From the NCBI RefSeq assembly GCF_000259075.1, contig NZ_AJKI01000063.1:1-64000 (forward strand): DNA of 64,000 nucleotides, read 5' to 3'. A program made the position numbers and the translations under genes. The first letter of the stretch is position 1; every line of letters begins with the position of its first letter. The stretch is from Marinilabilia salmonicolor JCM 21150 (GTDB lineage Bacteria > Bacteroidota > Bacteroidia > Bacteroidales > Marinilabiliaceae). The notes below the pieces were generated by a model that saw only the letters and a program-made list of their open reading frames with translations, made no database searches and had not been told where the DNA came from. This document shows positions 35,665 to 45,032 of the stretch, piece after piece.

Positions 35665-37062
35665 TCATTTCTTACTTTTCATTTTTGCAGATCCCTTCTG
35701 AGATTTCTCTTTCGTTTTAGAAACAACCCCCTCCTTCTTTACAGTTCTCTTTGCGGCAGTGGTTCGTTTTCTACTTCTTAATTTTTGAACCTCCTCTTCC
35801 AGTTTCTTTATTTTCAGGTCACGCTCTTCAAGTATTCCCGACAAGTTGGCGATTTCTTTCTCTTCCGAACTAAAAGGAACGGCCGCATTGAGGCGAATGG
35901 CAAAATCGCTGAGTACATTCATATAATTGATAAAAGCCTCGTATGGAGTCTCGTAAGGATTAAAATAAGCATGCACATCCCCGTCGGAAAAAAACTTTGT
36001 ACACATGTAATAAAAATGGTCGCTACACTGCAAATAATTCCAGTCCTTCAACAGTTTGGAGTCGGCACATCGGTTCATTTTAGGAAGCTGAGCATACAAT
36101 TTATCAAAAGCTTCCTGCTGCATCTCATTTCCAAGCCAGGCAGTCAGATCCCTCTCCTCGTCAGCCCATGAAACGGGATTAGGAACATTCACCGGCGCAA
36201 CCACCTGCAATCGTGATGCGACCTCGGAAGGCGTCCCAAACTTCAATGATTTATGTTTAAGGATTTCTTTAGGCAGATATTCCAGAAATTCAAATATTCC
36301 TGATTCCTTCTTTTGATGTTCTCCAAAGGTTTCGTAGTCCATAAAAAGATTCACCACCTCTTCTTTCTTATCAAGATCGTTCAGCCATCGGGCAAATTTT
36401 GTACTTGTAAGCGGCCATTCGTGCCAGCCTTTGTCACCAAACCGAAAAGCAATATCGTCACTCAGCTTATAATTTTTGAGGAGAACTTTAAGCCGTGGAT
36501 TAATGGCGTTGCAGTAAAGGAAGTTGGGACTTTTCCATCCCAGAATATGTTTGGCCCCCTCTGTAAGCATTGCTTTGAACCCCATACGCGCCACCATATC
36601 CCCGATATGATCAGAGTAAATAAGTTCGGTATTCCGGAATACCAGCGGTTTTTGACCAAAAAATTCTTCGACCATATCGCTGTGCATAGCAACCTGTTGC
36701 CTGAAGGCATCCTCATCCTTAAGAGCCACCAGGGAATGAGCATAGGTTTCAGCCAGAAACTCCACCTGACCGGTTGCTGCAAGTGCCCTGAAACTATCAA
36801 GCACTTCGGGTGCATAAAGTTTAAATTGCTCCATGGCCACACCTGTTATGCTTAAGGCCACTTTAAATGTCCCTTTATGCTGGGTTATGAGTTTAAGCAA
36901 AAGCTTATTGGCCGGCAAATAACAATTTGCGGCAATCTTATTTAAAATAGACTCATTGGTATAATCATCAAAATAATAATGGTCATTCCCAATATCGAAA
37001 AACCGATATCTCCGGAATCTGAAAGGCTGATGAACCTGAAAGTATAAACAAACTGTCTTCAT
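35665..37062 (-). CDS. GH57 alpha-amylase/alpha-glucan hydrolase
   Basis: A cytoplasmic (no signal peptide) glycosidase of 465 residues. The start is ATG 37062 giving MKTVCLYFQVHQPFRFRR, the GH57 region-1 motif HQPFR. An upstream extension would be unrelated. Further GH57 signatures are FLAETYAHSLVAL (about 130), VFRNTELIYSDHIG and the acid/base region FMDYETFGEHQKKESGIFEF (about 260). The last 70 residues are a coiled coil and Lys-rich tail (KLEEEVQKLRSRKRTTAAKR). It sits between the GT4 gene and the synthase-phosphorylase fusion, so it probably trims or rearranges glycogen. Confidence 0.92.
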   Translation of the reverse strand: MKTVCLYFQVHQPFRFRRYRFFDIGNDHYYFDDYTNESILNKIAANCYLPANKLLLKLITQHKGTFKVALSITGVAMEQFKLYAPEVLDSFRALAATGQVEFLAETYAHSLVALKDEDAFRQQVAMHSDMVEEFFGQKPLVFRNTELIYSDHIGDMVARMGFKAMLTEGAKHILGWKSPNFLYCNAINPRLKVLLKNYKLSDDIAFRFGDKGWHEWPLTSTKFARWLNDLDKKEEVVNLFMDYETFGEHQKKESGIFEFLEYLPKEILKHKSLKFGTPSEVASRLQVVAPVNVPNPVSWADEERDLTAWLGNEMQQEAFDKLYAQLPKMNRCADSKLLKDWNYLQCSDHFYYMCTKFFSDGDVHAYFNPYETPYEAFINYMNVLSDFAIRLNAAVPFSSEEKEIANLSGILEERDLKIKKLEEEVQKLRSRKRTTAAKRTVKKEGVVSKTKEKSQKGSAKMKSKK

Positions 37063-37155
37063 ATTTCTATAATTTTCTTTTGGTATCAGAAAGAATTTTG
37101 AAGTTGCAACTACAACAGAAAAAATTTTGGGAAAGTCAAACAATGACAACTCCGG

Positions 37156-38454
37156 TTAATGAAACCCCTTCAACACAGTGTCGTAAACCACTTTAACATC
37201 AAGTGCTGATTTCTCCCATTTGAGAGAATCCACCTCTTTCTTCCCGTATTTCACAAACATCTCGGAAAGGGCAGGATAATGCAATACACCGTAAATGGCA
37301 TCCGCCATTGCATCCACATCCCAGAAATTGGTTTTTATGGCATAGGTCAGGATCTCGGCCACCCCAGATTGATGTGATATAAGCACCGGAACATTGCTTT
37401 GCATCGCTTCGAGCGGAGAAATACCAAAAGGTTCGGAAACCGAAGGCATCACATAAAGATCACTCATGGCAAGCATGCTAAACACCTCTTCTCCACGCAG
37501 GAACCCTGTAAAATGAAACTTATCCATAATCTTAAGTTGTGCTGCACGACGCACCATGTTGTGCATCATATCTCCACTCCCGGCCATCACGAATCTCACA
37601 TTGCGGTTTTTTTGAAGCACTCTGTGGGCTGCTTCCACAAAATACTCCGGGCCCTTTTGCATGGTAATGCGCCCCAGAAAAGTCACCACCTTTTCATTGG
37701 TTCCTTTCTGAAAAGCAGGTTTATCTTTCTTCTCCAGAGGTTCAACAGCATTGTAAACCGTCACCACTTTTTCGGCATCAATGCCATATTTCTCTATAAT
37801 CGTGCGGCGTGTAAGGTTACTTACGGCAATTATTTTATCGGCAGCTTCCATTCCCCGTTTCTCAATATCAAACACCACCGGATTTACACTTCCACCACTT
37901 CGGTCAAAATCAGTTGCATGCACATGAATCACCAGCGGCTTACCGGTTGCCTCTTTAGCTGCAATACCGGCAGGGTAAGTAAGCCAGTCATGTGCATGAA
38001 TCAGGTCAAAAGAATAATCCTGGGCAATAACATTAGCAACCAGGGCATAGTCATGTATTTCCTGCAAAAGATTCGCACCATAAGTTCCGGTAAAAGGAAT
38101 CTGACCGGCATCATCAGTCTGAACAAATTCAAAAGCCCCTTTTTCCTTCTTTGATTTCTGAATCCGGAAATATTCATCAGGGTCGGTATAAGGCATCATG
38201 CGTGAGCCAACTTCAATGTAATCCAGTTTGCGGCTAAAGTGTTTCAGATTCAGCTTACGATGTCTCACAGGAACCTGGTTGGCTCCAATTAAGCTGATTC
38301 CCTGTTGCTCCTCATCGCCAAAAGCTTTAGGAACCACAAACAAAACCTGCAAATCGGAAATATAGGAAAGACCTCGGGTAAGCCCGAAGCAGGCAGTACC
38401 CAAACCTCCGGAAATATGTGGGGGAAATTCCCATCCAAACATTAATACCCTCAT
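37156..38454 (-). CDS. GT4 family glycosyltransferase (glycogen-cluster type)
   Basis: A 432-residue GT-B enzyme. The N-terminus MRVLMFGWEFPPHISGGLGT carries the glycine-rich acceptor loop, and HAHDWLTYPAGIAAK and VTFLGRITMQKGPEYFVEAA (nucleotide-binding domain) follow. The catalytic Glu-x7-Glu is in VMPSVSEPFGISPLEAMQ. Proteins of this kind in glycogen or maltodextrin clusters are thought to act as alpha-glucan synthases or primers. The sugar donor cannot be read from the sequence. Its start overlaps the upstream debranching gene's stop (ATGA at 38451-38454), so the two are coupled. Confidence 0.87.
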   Translation of the reverse strand: MRVLMFGWEFPPHISGGLGTACFGLTRGLSYISDLQVLFVVPKAFGDEEQQGISLIGANQVPVRHRKLNLKHFSRKLDYIEVGSRMMPYTDPDEYFRIQKSKKEKGAFEFVQTDDAGQIPFTGTYGANLLQEIHDYALVANVIAQDYSFDLIHAHDWLTYPAGIAAKEATGKPLVIHVHATDFDRSGGSVNPVVFDIEKRGMEAADKIIAVSNLTRRTIIEKYGIDAEKVVTVYNAVEPLEKKDKPAFQKGTNEKVVTFLGRITMQKGPEYFVEAAHRVLQKNRNVRFVMAGSGDMMHNMVRRAAQLKIMDKFHFTGFLRGEEVFSMLAMSDLYVMPSVSEPFGISPLEAMQSNVPVLISHQSGVAEILTYAIKTNFWDVDAMADAIYGVLHYPALSEMFVKYGKKEVDSLKWEKSALDVKVVYDTVLKGFH

Positions 38455-40388
38455 AGGTTACTATATTTTTCAATTAGATTAATAATACTTAGGACTCCCC
38501 CAACATTCCAGGCCATAGAAACAGCTCCTTTGCCAACATGGGGCGGGTTTCCGTTAAAACACTCCGAAATGGTTCCCACACAATGATTTCCCATCTCTTC
38601 CTCAAAACCTTCCAGCATTCTTTTCACAAATGAAAGGCCGCCCTGTTTATGAATATCGAGATATGCTTCAGCAAAAAATGCTGCAAGCCATGGATAGACT
38701 GTTCCCTGATGTTGAGCCAGATCACGTTGTGGGGCATCCCCCTCATACACTCCTTTATACCGGGGATCCTGGGGTGACAAGGTTCGAAGACCACGTGGTG
38801 TTAAAAGCTCTTTCTTGACCACATCCACAATGGCCTTACGCTGTTCCACACTGAGTGGAGAATAAGGCATTGCAGCAGCAATCAGCTGATTGGGACGAAT
38901 AGCAGTATCCCGATGATCCCCATCCACATAATCGTACAAAAATTCATCCTCAGGATTCCAGAAAACATCAACGAAAGCGACCTTAACGTTCTCCGCCAGC
39001 TGTGCATAAGGGGCTCCCTCTTCAGGTTCGTTCGCCTCTTCAGCCAGAAAAGCATAAAAAGAAAGAGCATTGTACCATAAAGCATTCAGCTCAACGGTTA
39101 AGCCCGGTCTCCAGGTAACAGGTTTTCCATCCATCACTGCTTCCATCCACGTCAGAGGCACCCCTTCTTTTCGTGCATATAAAAGACCATTGCCCTCCAT
39201 TCGCATAGATTCACCATCCAGCGCCTGATAATGATCAAGCACAGCCTTCATTATATCTTTATATTTTGCCCAAACCTGTGGCGGACTACAATTGGTTCTG
39301 CATTGACGAACCGTCCAGAAGAACCATAATGGCACATCGATATCGCGACTGAGAAGGCTCTTATTTCTGGACAGATACTTTTCAGAAATCTCTCCCGAAA
39401 TATATTGCAGAATACTCTTATAAACCTCTTTATCTTCCTGGTAGTAAGACAAGCCGGGCAATGCCAGCAAGGTATCCCGATGTCTTTCCTTGTACCAGTG
39501 ATAACCTGCCATCAGACGAACATCCTTACCGCGTGAGAATAAAAACTGCTGACCCGAATTCAACAGATTATTAATCATACTATCCCTGGGAATACGTTTC
39601 TTTTTCTCCCGGGTGAACTTTCCTTTCAGACCATTTGGCTTCGACTCAACCGTACCTGCAGACATCACGATGCTTTCCCCTTTCCTGATCTCTGCCTCAA
39701 AATAACCGGGAACAAACAAATCTTCCGTAAACGGATAACCACGTTGTTGCTCTTTGATGTATTCCACCCCCAGGTACCAATCGGGGACAGGAATAAATTC
39801 AATTTGCTTGCTCGATTGCAAATACAAGGATGGCAATCCCTCATACATTTTTACTGAGATTCCATGATCAACCTCCTGATAGCGGGTATTCGCATCCATA
39901 TTCCGGAAGGTAAGTTCGTTGACACTCCTAAACGCCAAAAAAGGTTTAAAGCGAACTCTGGTCGGGGAATGGGCATCTTCAAGAGTGACCTTATACAGAA
40001 GTTGTTCCTCATTTTCCACCAATAACATCTCTGTGGACAAAATCACTCCACCCACCCGATAATATCGTTTGGGAATATCATCAATCTCAAAAAGGGTTAG
40101 ATACTTATGCCCCTTGGGTTCATAATGACTGCCCTGATATTTATGAATTCCCAGATTAAACACCTGTCCGTGCTGTTCCACAGACACATCAAGAGAGGAG
40201 AGCAATACAAAGTGATTACCCCCCAACTGCTCAAGCGGGCAAACAAGTAAGCCATGATACTTACGGGTGTTGCAACCGATAATGGTAGTACTGCAATAAG
40301 ATCCGGCCCGGTTTGTTCTGAGTATTTCCCGATATAAAGAATACTCCAGATTTACCAGACGATCTTTCTCCAGTTGAAAATATGTCAT
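38451..40388 (-). CDS. Glycogen debranching enzyme (GDE_N + GDE_C, amylo-alpha-1,6-glucosidase)
   Basis: It removes alpha-1,6 branches so that phosphorylase can proceed. The 645-residue protein has a GDE_N domain (about 18-240; NRAGSYCSTTIIGCNTRKYH) and a GDE_C (alpha/alpha)6 barrel (about 280-640): YHWYKERHRDTLLALPGLSY with the acid/base region, VTWRPGLTVELNALWYNALS, RPNQLIAAAMPYSPLS and DLAQHQGTVYPWLAAFFAEA. It is the archaeal/bacterial GDE type without a separate transferase GH13 domain. It is first in the operon with GT4, GH57 and the synthase-phosphorylase fusion. Confidence 0.93.
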   Translation of the reverse strand: MTYFQLEKDRLVNLEYSLYREILRTNRAGSYCSTTIIGCNTRKYHGLLVCPLEQLGGNHFVLLSSLDVSVEQHGQVFNLGIHKYQGSHYEPKGHKYLTLFEIDDIPKRYYRVGGVILSTEMLLVENEEQLLYKVTLEDAHSPTRVRFKPFLAFRSVNELTFRNMDANTRYQEVDHGISVKMYEGLPSLYLQSSKQIEFIPVPDWYLGVEYIKEQQRGYPFTEDLFVPGYFEAEIRKGESIVMSAGTVESKPNGLKGKFTREKKKRIPRDSMINNLLNSGQQFLFSRGKDVRLMAGYHWYKERHRDTLLALPGLSYYQEDKEVYKSILQYISGEISEKYLSRNKSLLSRDIDVPLWFFWTVRQCRTNCSPPQVWAKYKDIMKAVLDHYQALDGESMRMEGNGLLYARKEGVPLTWMEAVMDGKPVTWRPGLTVELNALWYNALSFYAFLAEEANEPEEGAPYAQLAENVKVAFVDVFWNPEDEFLYDYVDGDHRDTAIRPNQLIAAAMPYSPLSVEQRKAIVDVVKKELLTPRGLRTLSPQDPRYKGVYEGDAPQRDLAQHQGTVYPWLAAFFAEAYLDIHKQGGLSFVKRMLEGFEEEMGNHCVGTISECFNGNPPHVGKGAVSMAWNVGGVLSIINLIEKYSNL

Positions 40389-40399
40389 AAATTTAATTT

Positions 40400-40578
40400 T
40401 AGCCTGATTTGTTCATAAATTGTCGTGGTGAGATGATCCGATATCAGGAATTACAGACAACCACAGATAAAATTGAACCATGAAATAATTAATGATTCTC
40501 AAATCAACTTTATTGAGGAGGTCTATATCTCAACGATAGATGAGCATCGTAATAGATTATTCATAAATAAATCAGGTC
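40400..40578 (-). repeat. Interspersed intergenic repeat, copy C
   Basis: Bounded by TAGCCTGATTTGTTCATAAA (40400 onward) and its imperfect inverse ending at 40578 (16 of 21 positions match). Inside, on minus, AATAATCTATTACGATGCTC and CCTCCTCAATAAAGTTGATT align with copies D, A and B. Confidence 0.8.
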
Positions 40579-41219
40579 AGGTTAGCTTGTAAAAAAGCGG
40601 GTAAAAACCTTCATCAAGTTAGGTAGAAAGCCATCAAAAATCAATCGATTATTTTATGCTCTGAACCCCACCGCTTGAAAAATCATTAAAAAAACAAAAA
40701 ATGAAACCCCGGATTAAAATTTCCGATGAACACACTTTCCCCAGGAATCAGAATACAAAATCTATTTTCCGATCATTTCGACTAAAAACCTGGTTTCCCA
40801 AACCGATATTCTGTAATTCCAGGAAGCGTTAATGCAAACTCAACGCTAAAATGCACCCCCTTCGCTGAGAAGAAATAAAATTTTATATTGTCAAAACAAC
40901 ATCAACGGCAGGAAGAATTGCATTTTGGATGTATTAAAGATAAGATCTTTTATATACTTTTGGAAACGTTTTTTAAACTTTTTTAACCCGGATACTGTAA
41001 GAATATCCACACTGATTAAATCCGGAGTGAATCAGACTGAAAACCAAAGCAATCACATCAATCTGCTAACAAGATATTGAGATAGAAAAATCTTCCGGCT
41101 CAAAAGCATTACCACATTCATCCGTATAAAATATGGCTCAATTCCATAGGTGTGTGTCTTTCTCGAAACTGCCTCGAACGCGGTGGTATGAGAAGAGAAA
41201 ACAAAGCGCCGGGCTAATT
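40579..41219. other. Gene-free region upstream of the glycogen operon
   Basis: No convincing gene in 641 bases. A perfect plus-strand -7 element TACTTTTG occurs at 40955-40962, with TTTG at 40924-40927 (27 bp spacing, longer than usual), pointing away from the glycogen operon with no plus-strand gene for 2.5 kb. I see no clean promoter for the debranching gene on minus. A small RNA or decayed gene is possible but unsupported. Confidence 0.5.
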
Positions 41220-42227
41220 TCAGCCTAATTGTTCTGCTTTAAGCAACTCATTTCTGAAGTATTCGGCATCTGAAGAAAGGTCGGTTCCGGGGAACTGATT
41301 TGTAACATCACTCACCAACTGCAAGGATTGTTTTAAAAAAGATACAGTTTCGGGACCGGAAGACTCAGACAGCCTGTGATTCCGCGCTTTTGCAATTTTG
41401 GAAGTTAAATAGATGTATTTTTTCGCAGAGGGACTAAAAAGGGCATCGGCAAGACGCTTCCAGATATAATCAATAGCTTGCTCAGAGGGATTAAACATTC
41501 GTGAATCATAAAACCTGTAATCGCGCAACTCATCCATAACAATCTCATAAGCCGGGAAATAGTCAACTCCGTCGAACAATTCCACCAGTTTATCAACTGC
41601 AAGAAAAAGCACTGACTTGCTGACCTGATTTCCATTGGCTCCATCCTTCCAGTGACGCACAGGGCTGACTGTAAAAAGAATCTTCAGACCCGGATTAAAC
41701 ATTCTAAGAGCGACAATCAGCTCTTTATATTTTCCCACAATCTCTTCTGGCTCAAGCCTGTAACGCGAAAACAAATCGGAAGGAAATTTATGACAGTTGG
41801 CTACCACATCTGACGTATCAGTGCGCTCGTAAACATAAGATGTCCCAAAAGTTAAAAACAAAACATTTGCTTTTTTCAGCACTGAATGTGTCAACTGAAT
41901 AGCGCTATTTATCTTTTCACAAACAGACTGAGCCTCTTTCCCGCTAAATATTCCATGAAAATCGAAATGCTGCCATTTATTACTATGAAAAACCAGCTCA
42001 TCAGAAGTGCACATAGCCCCTTCAATGGCACGTTCCACAAGGAAGGCCACGGACAAGGGGTTGTAAACCACCCCGAATGGATTCACCAGCGCATTCATTC
42101 GTGACATGGTAAAACGCCCCCCAATATTATCGGAAAAACAAGAACCCAAAAACAACATTTCTGAATCCGTATCAATGGAAAAATCAAACTTTCCAACTTT
42201 AACTACGGTCCGGAAATCATTCTGCAT
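41220..42227 (-). CDS. GSCFA domain protein
   Basis: A 335-residue cytoplasmic protein of the GSCFA family (SGNH-hydrolase-like), named for the motif GSCFS seen here (SEMLFLGSCFSDNIGGRF, about 22-39). A later block (TFGTSYVYER, and TVSPVRHWKDG with a His in the SGNH position) is conserved. The substrate is unknown. Starts at 42254 or 42227 are possible; I prefer 42227 (MQNDFRTVVKV), which overlaps the upstream hydrolase gene by 11 bp rather than 38. The two genes are cotranscribed. Confidence 0.85.
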   Translation of the reverse strand: MQNDFRTVVKVGKFDFSIDTDSEMLFLGSCFSDNIGGRFTMSRMNALVNPFGVVYNPLSVAFLVERAIEGAMCTSDELVFHSNKWQHFDFHGIFSGKEAQSVCEKINSAIQLTHSVLKKANVLFLTFGTSYVYERTDTSDVVANCHKFPSDLFSRYRLEPEEIVGKYKELIVALRMFNPGLKILFTVSPVRHWKDGANGNQVSKSVLFLAVDKLVELFDGVDYFPAYEIVMDELRDYRFYDSRMFNPSEQAIDYIWKRLADALFSPSAKKYIYLTSKIAKARNHRLSESSGPETVSFLKQSLQLVSDVTNQFPGTDLSSDAEYFRNELLKAEQLG

Positions 42228-43107
42228 AGCTATTCGTTTTGAGAGTGTCTCCAATCCAGGAGGTTAGAAAGAAATATAAATCATCAGCCACGGGCTCACA
42301 GTGCAATTCATGTCTGGCATTTTTTGCGCCATAAAATCCCGCATTATCTCCAACTCTTTCAGAAAACTGCCTGGTTGTAGAGAAATCAGTTATCACATCG
42401 GATGTACCATGAGCAAAAAACAGAGGAATTGAGAATCGAGATGGGTGTTCCAGGATTTCTTTTGCAGAGCGATTCAGTTCATTGAATAAACGTACTGAAA
42501 TCCTGTGATGCATAAGTTTATCCGTATCACTTGATTTCTGCTGTTCAGGAATGGAGCTTAATTCGTCAGATTTTATCCCCGTTGAAAAAGTCATTTTTGG
42601 GAAAAAATGATCAAAAAAAGAAGCAGCTTTTTGAATAAACGGAGATGGGGGCTTGACTAATCTAAGCCAGGGGGAAGTAATAACGGCACCTGCAAAATCC
42701 TGTCTTTTCTTAAGCAGAAAGTTTAACACCAGGTTACCTCCCATGCTGTGTCCGTACAGAAACACCGGCAGCTCATCCCAATTGTGCTTCACCAATCTTA
42801 TAAGACTTCCGATATCATCCAGATAATTACCTATATAATCAATATGTCCGCGTCTGCCCTCTGACTTGCCATGGCCACGCAAATCAACGGAATAAATCAA
42901 AAATCCCTGCTGGCAAAGCAATTTAGCCCACTGATCATACCTTCCGGAATGTTCTCCTATTCCATGAACAATACAGATAACAGCCACAGCATCCCCTGCG
43001 GGCTTCCATAAACGACCGATAAGGAAAGTCCCGTCACTGGCTACCAGATTAAATTCACTGCTCTGCATCGTATGTTTTGACTCTTCTATTAAAACGGGTG
43101 CAAACAT
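42217..43107 (-). CDS. Alpha/beta-hydrolase, monoacylglycerol-lipase-like
   Basis: A 296-residue serine hydrolase. The lid-containing lysophospholipase/MGL type is shown by IVHGIGEHSGRYDQWAKLL (about 45), SVDLRGHGKSEGRRGHI, the nucleophile GHSMGGNLVL (about 118), Asp in HGTSDVITD (about 238) and His in NARHELHCE (about 265). No signal peptide. An alternative start at MQSSEFNLVA (43068) would remove a 13-residue extension. It is operonic with the GSCFA gene. A role in lipid or ester turnover is inferred. Confidence 0.85.
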   Translation of the reverse strand: MFAPVLIEESKHTMQSSEFNLVASDGTFLIGRLWKPAGDAVAVICIVHGIGEHSGRYDQWAKLLCQQGFLIYSVDLRGHGKSEGRRGHIDYIGNYLDDIGSLIRLVKHNWDELPVFLYGHSMGGNLVLNFLLKKRQDFAGAVITSPWLRLVKPPSPFIQKAASFFDHFFPKMTFSTGIKSDELSSIPEQQKSSDTDKLMHHRISVRLFNELNRSAKEILEHPSRFSIPLFFAHGTSDVITDFSTTRQFSERVGDNAGFYGAKNARHELHCEPVADDLYFFLTSWIGDTLKTNSYAE

Positions 43108-43485
43108 AACATTAATGAATACATTTCAAGCACTGCCGGGGCAAAACACAAATGCTAAATTTAGTTAATTTCTAAAAACCAAACAAAAAATAAAACAGCA
43201 ATTTCCGCGCCATAATTCTGAAAAGTTTGATTTGCGCTATTGGAACCAGCTAACCTGGATTATTCATCAGTATAAAATTAATCTAAGTCATTGGTCTGAT
43301 GGAACTCGCGATTCTTTTATACATGCCCTTTTGTGGCTGATTTGAAAAATCAATGCTCCATGCTCGTTTCATTCTTTCCACCATGGAGAGGAAAGAAATT
43401 TAATGCCCAAAAATCCTCAAAATGCCAACAAGTTCATTATTTTAGCAACAATGTGTTTCCTAAAATCCACATAAAATGTAGAAAG
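43108..43485. other. Intergenic region before yjbQ
   Basis: No gene. A short segment CTAACCTGGATTATTCATC near 43249-43267 resembles the ends of the interspersed repeat, but no body of the repeat is visible. A TATTTTAG sequence (43438-43445, 7 of 8 to TAnnTTTG) about 45 bp before yjbQ could be its promoter. Confidence 0.45.
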
Positions 43486-43893
43486 ATGCAAAAAACACTG
43501 CTTTTTAAAACAGAAAAACACGAAGAACTGTTAGATATAACCAACGAAGTAAGTCGTGTAGTTACAGAATCAGGGATAGAAACCGGCATCGTGAACGTTT
43601 ATGTGCAGGGCGCCACAGCAGGCATTATGATTCAGGAAAACTGGGATAATTCGGTCCAAACAGACGTACTCAACTGGCTTAAAAAGACCTTCCCCAATGG
43701 TATTTGGCAGCACGATGCACAGGACAACAATGGCGACTCACACCTGAAAGCTGGTTTTCCTGGACCATCCGAATCCATTCCTGTTATTAAAGGAAAACCA
43801 GGTCTTTCAACCTGGCAAAACATTTTTCTGTGCGAATTTGACGGTCCCCGGAGCAAACGAAGCGTTGTGGTGACCATTTATGATGCTGAATAA
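43486..43893 (+). CDS. yjbQ: YjbQ / UPF0047 family protein
   Basis: A 135-residue cytoplasmic protein. The start is ATG 43486 (MQKTLLFKTEKHEELLDITN); the frame runs 51 codons further upstream but that part is not family-like. The family core GIVNVYVQGATAGIMIQENW, IWQHDAQDNN, GDSHLKAGFPGPSES and LSTWQNIFLCEFDGPRSKR is complete. It belongs to the subgroup with a (G/A)STA-type motif where E. coli YjbQ has HTSA. Members have been linked to a weak thiamine-phosphate synthase activity, but the true role is unknown. Confidence 0.9.
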   Translation: MQKTLLFKTEKHEELLDITNEVSRVVTESGIETGIVNVYVQGATAGIMIQENWDNSVQTDVLNWLKKTFPNGIWQHDAQDNNGDSHLKAGFPGPSESIPVIKGKPGLSTWQNIFLCEFDGPRSKRSVVVTIYDAE

Positions 43894-44079
43894 AAACAGT
43901 AATTCAAATATTTTGCTTTCAACTTTTCTTTCTGCGAGGCAAAACATTGAGACATAGCAATAAATAATTTAACGATACAGAAAGAGGATGTAAAATATGA
44001 AATAGCATTTTGGGGATTGCAATAACTGTGAAAAAAGTTTTAATAATCCGGTATATTTAGATTCTTTACATTTGAAAGT

Positions 44080-45030
44080 TTACGCTTTACCTGGATCTGC
44101 AAATCGTATATTCCGCATCAGCCCCTTATAACCGGCACGACGAACAGCGCTTCCTTTTGACAACTCGTCGAATGACGACTCAGAAAGTGCCCGCCAATCC
44201 ACTTTTGTCATCTCCCGAAAAGCTGGCCTGAGATTAAAATCCTCTTCCTTATGAGGTCGGGCTTTCCAGTTCCACGGACAAACGTCCTGACAAATATCGC
44301 AGCCGAATATCCAGCCCTCAAATTGTCCTGAAAACTCCTCTGCAATATCGCCTTTATTTTCAATGGTCAGATAGGAAATACATTTATTGGCATCCAGCTC
44401 ATAAGGGCCTGTTAGAGCTCCTGTGGGACAGGCATCCAAACAACGGGTGCAGCCACCACAGGCCTCTTTAATGGGAGCTCCGTAAGGCAATTCAATATTG
44501 AGAAACAACTCTCCGATAAATACAAATGAACCCAGACGAGGATGTATGAGATTGGTGTTTTTTCCGCGCCATCCAAGTCCCGCACGAGCAGCAAGCGAAC
44601 GTTCGGAAACCGGGGCTGAATCGACAAAAAAGCGTCCATCGGCTTCCAGAGCGACCTCCGTCTGAACAAAAGACATCAGTTTCTTAAGCCTGTTTTTCAC
44701 CACTTTATGATAATCCCGTCCGTAGGCATATTTGGAGATCTTAAATCCGTCACCCTGAGATGTATTCCTGTCTGGTTTGTAATTTTGAAGTACTACCACC
44801 ACTGATTTGGTTCCCTCCACCAGCAATCGGGGATCATTCCGCTTATCCCGGTTCCGGGCCATATAGTCCATGCCTGCATGAGCACCTTTCCCGAGCCACC
44901 TCTCATACATTTCAGCTTCTTTTCCCAAAAACTGAGCCTCCACAAAAGCAACATCATCAAATCCAAGCTCCAACGCTTTTTCACGAATCATTTGACCTCG
45001 TTGCTCAGCAATCAGATCCATCTCAAACAA
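44080..45030 (-). CDS. queG: Epoxyqueuosine reductase
   Basis: It performs the last step of queuosine tRNA modification, with cobalamin and two [4Fe-4S] clusters. The 316-residue protein has the N-terminal QueG domain (GFDDVAFVEAQFLGKEAEMY), the catalytic Asp region (DSAPVSERSLAARAGLGWRG) and two ferredoxin-like clusters: CGGCTRCLDACPTG and CDICQDVCPW. It is short, lacking the C-terminal HEAT-like repeats of some homologues. It lies 2 bp after the DUF59 gene at the end of the suf operon, so supply of clusters and a cluster-requiring enzyme are cotranscribed. Confidence 0.95.
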   Translation of the reverse strand: MFEMDLIAEQRGQMIREKALELGFDDVAFVEAQFLGKEAEMYERWLGKGAHAGMDYMARNRDKRNDPRLLVEGTKSVVVVLQNYKPDRNTSQGDGFKISKYAYGRDYHKVVKNRLKKLMSFVQTEVALEADGRFFVDSAPVSERSLAARAGLGWRGKNTNLIHPRLGSFVFIGELFLNIELPYGAPIKEACGGCTRCLDACPTGALTGPYELDANKCISYLTIENKGDIAEEFSGQFEGWIFGCDICQDVCPWNWKARPHKEEDFNLRPAFREMTKVDWRALSESSFDELSKGSAVRRAGYKGLMRNIRFADPGKA

Positions 45031-45032
45031 AT

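Noticed and set aside
43486-43893. YjbQ seemed to lack the HTSA motif of E. coli YjbQ
   Set aside because: A recognised subgroup has a (G/A)STA-type sequence at this place; the remaining motifs are complete, so this is not a defect.
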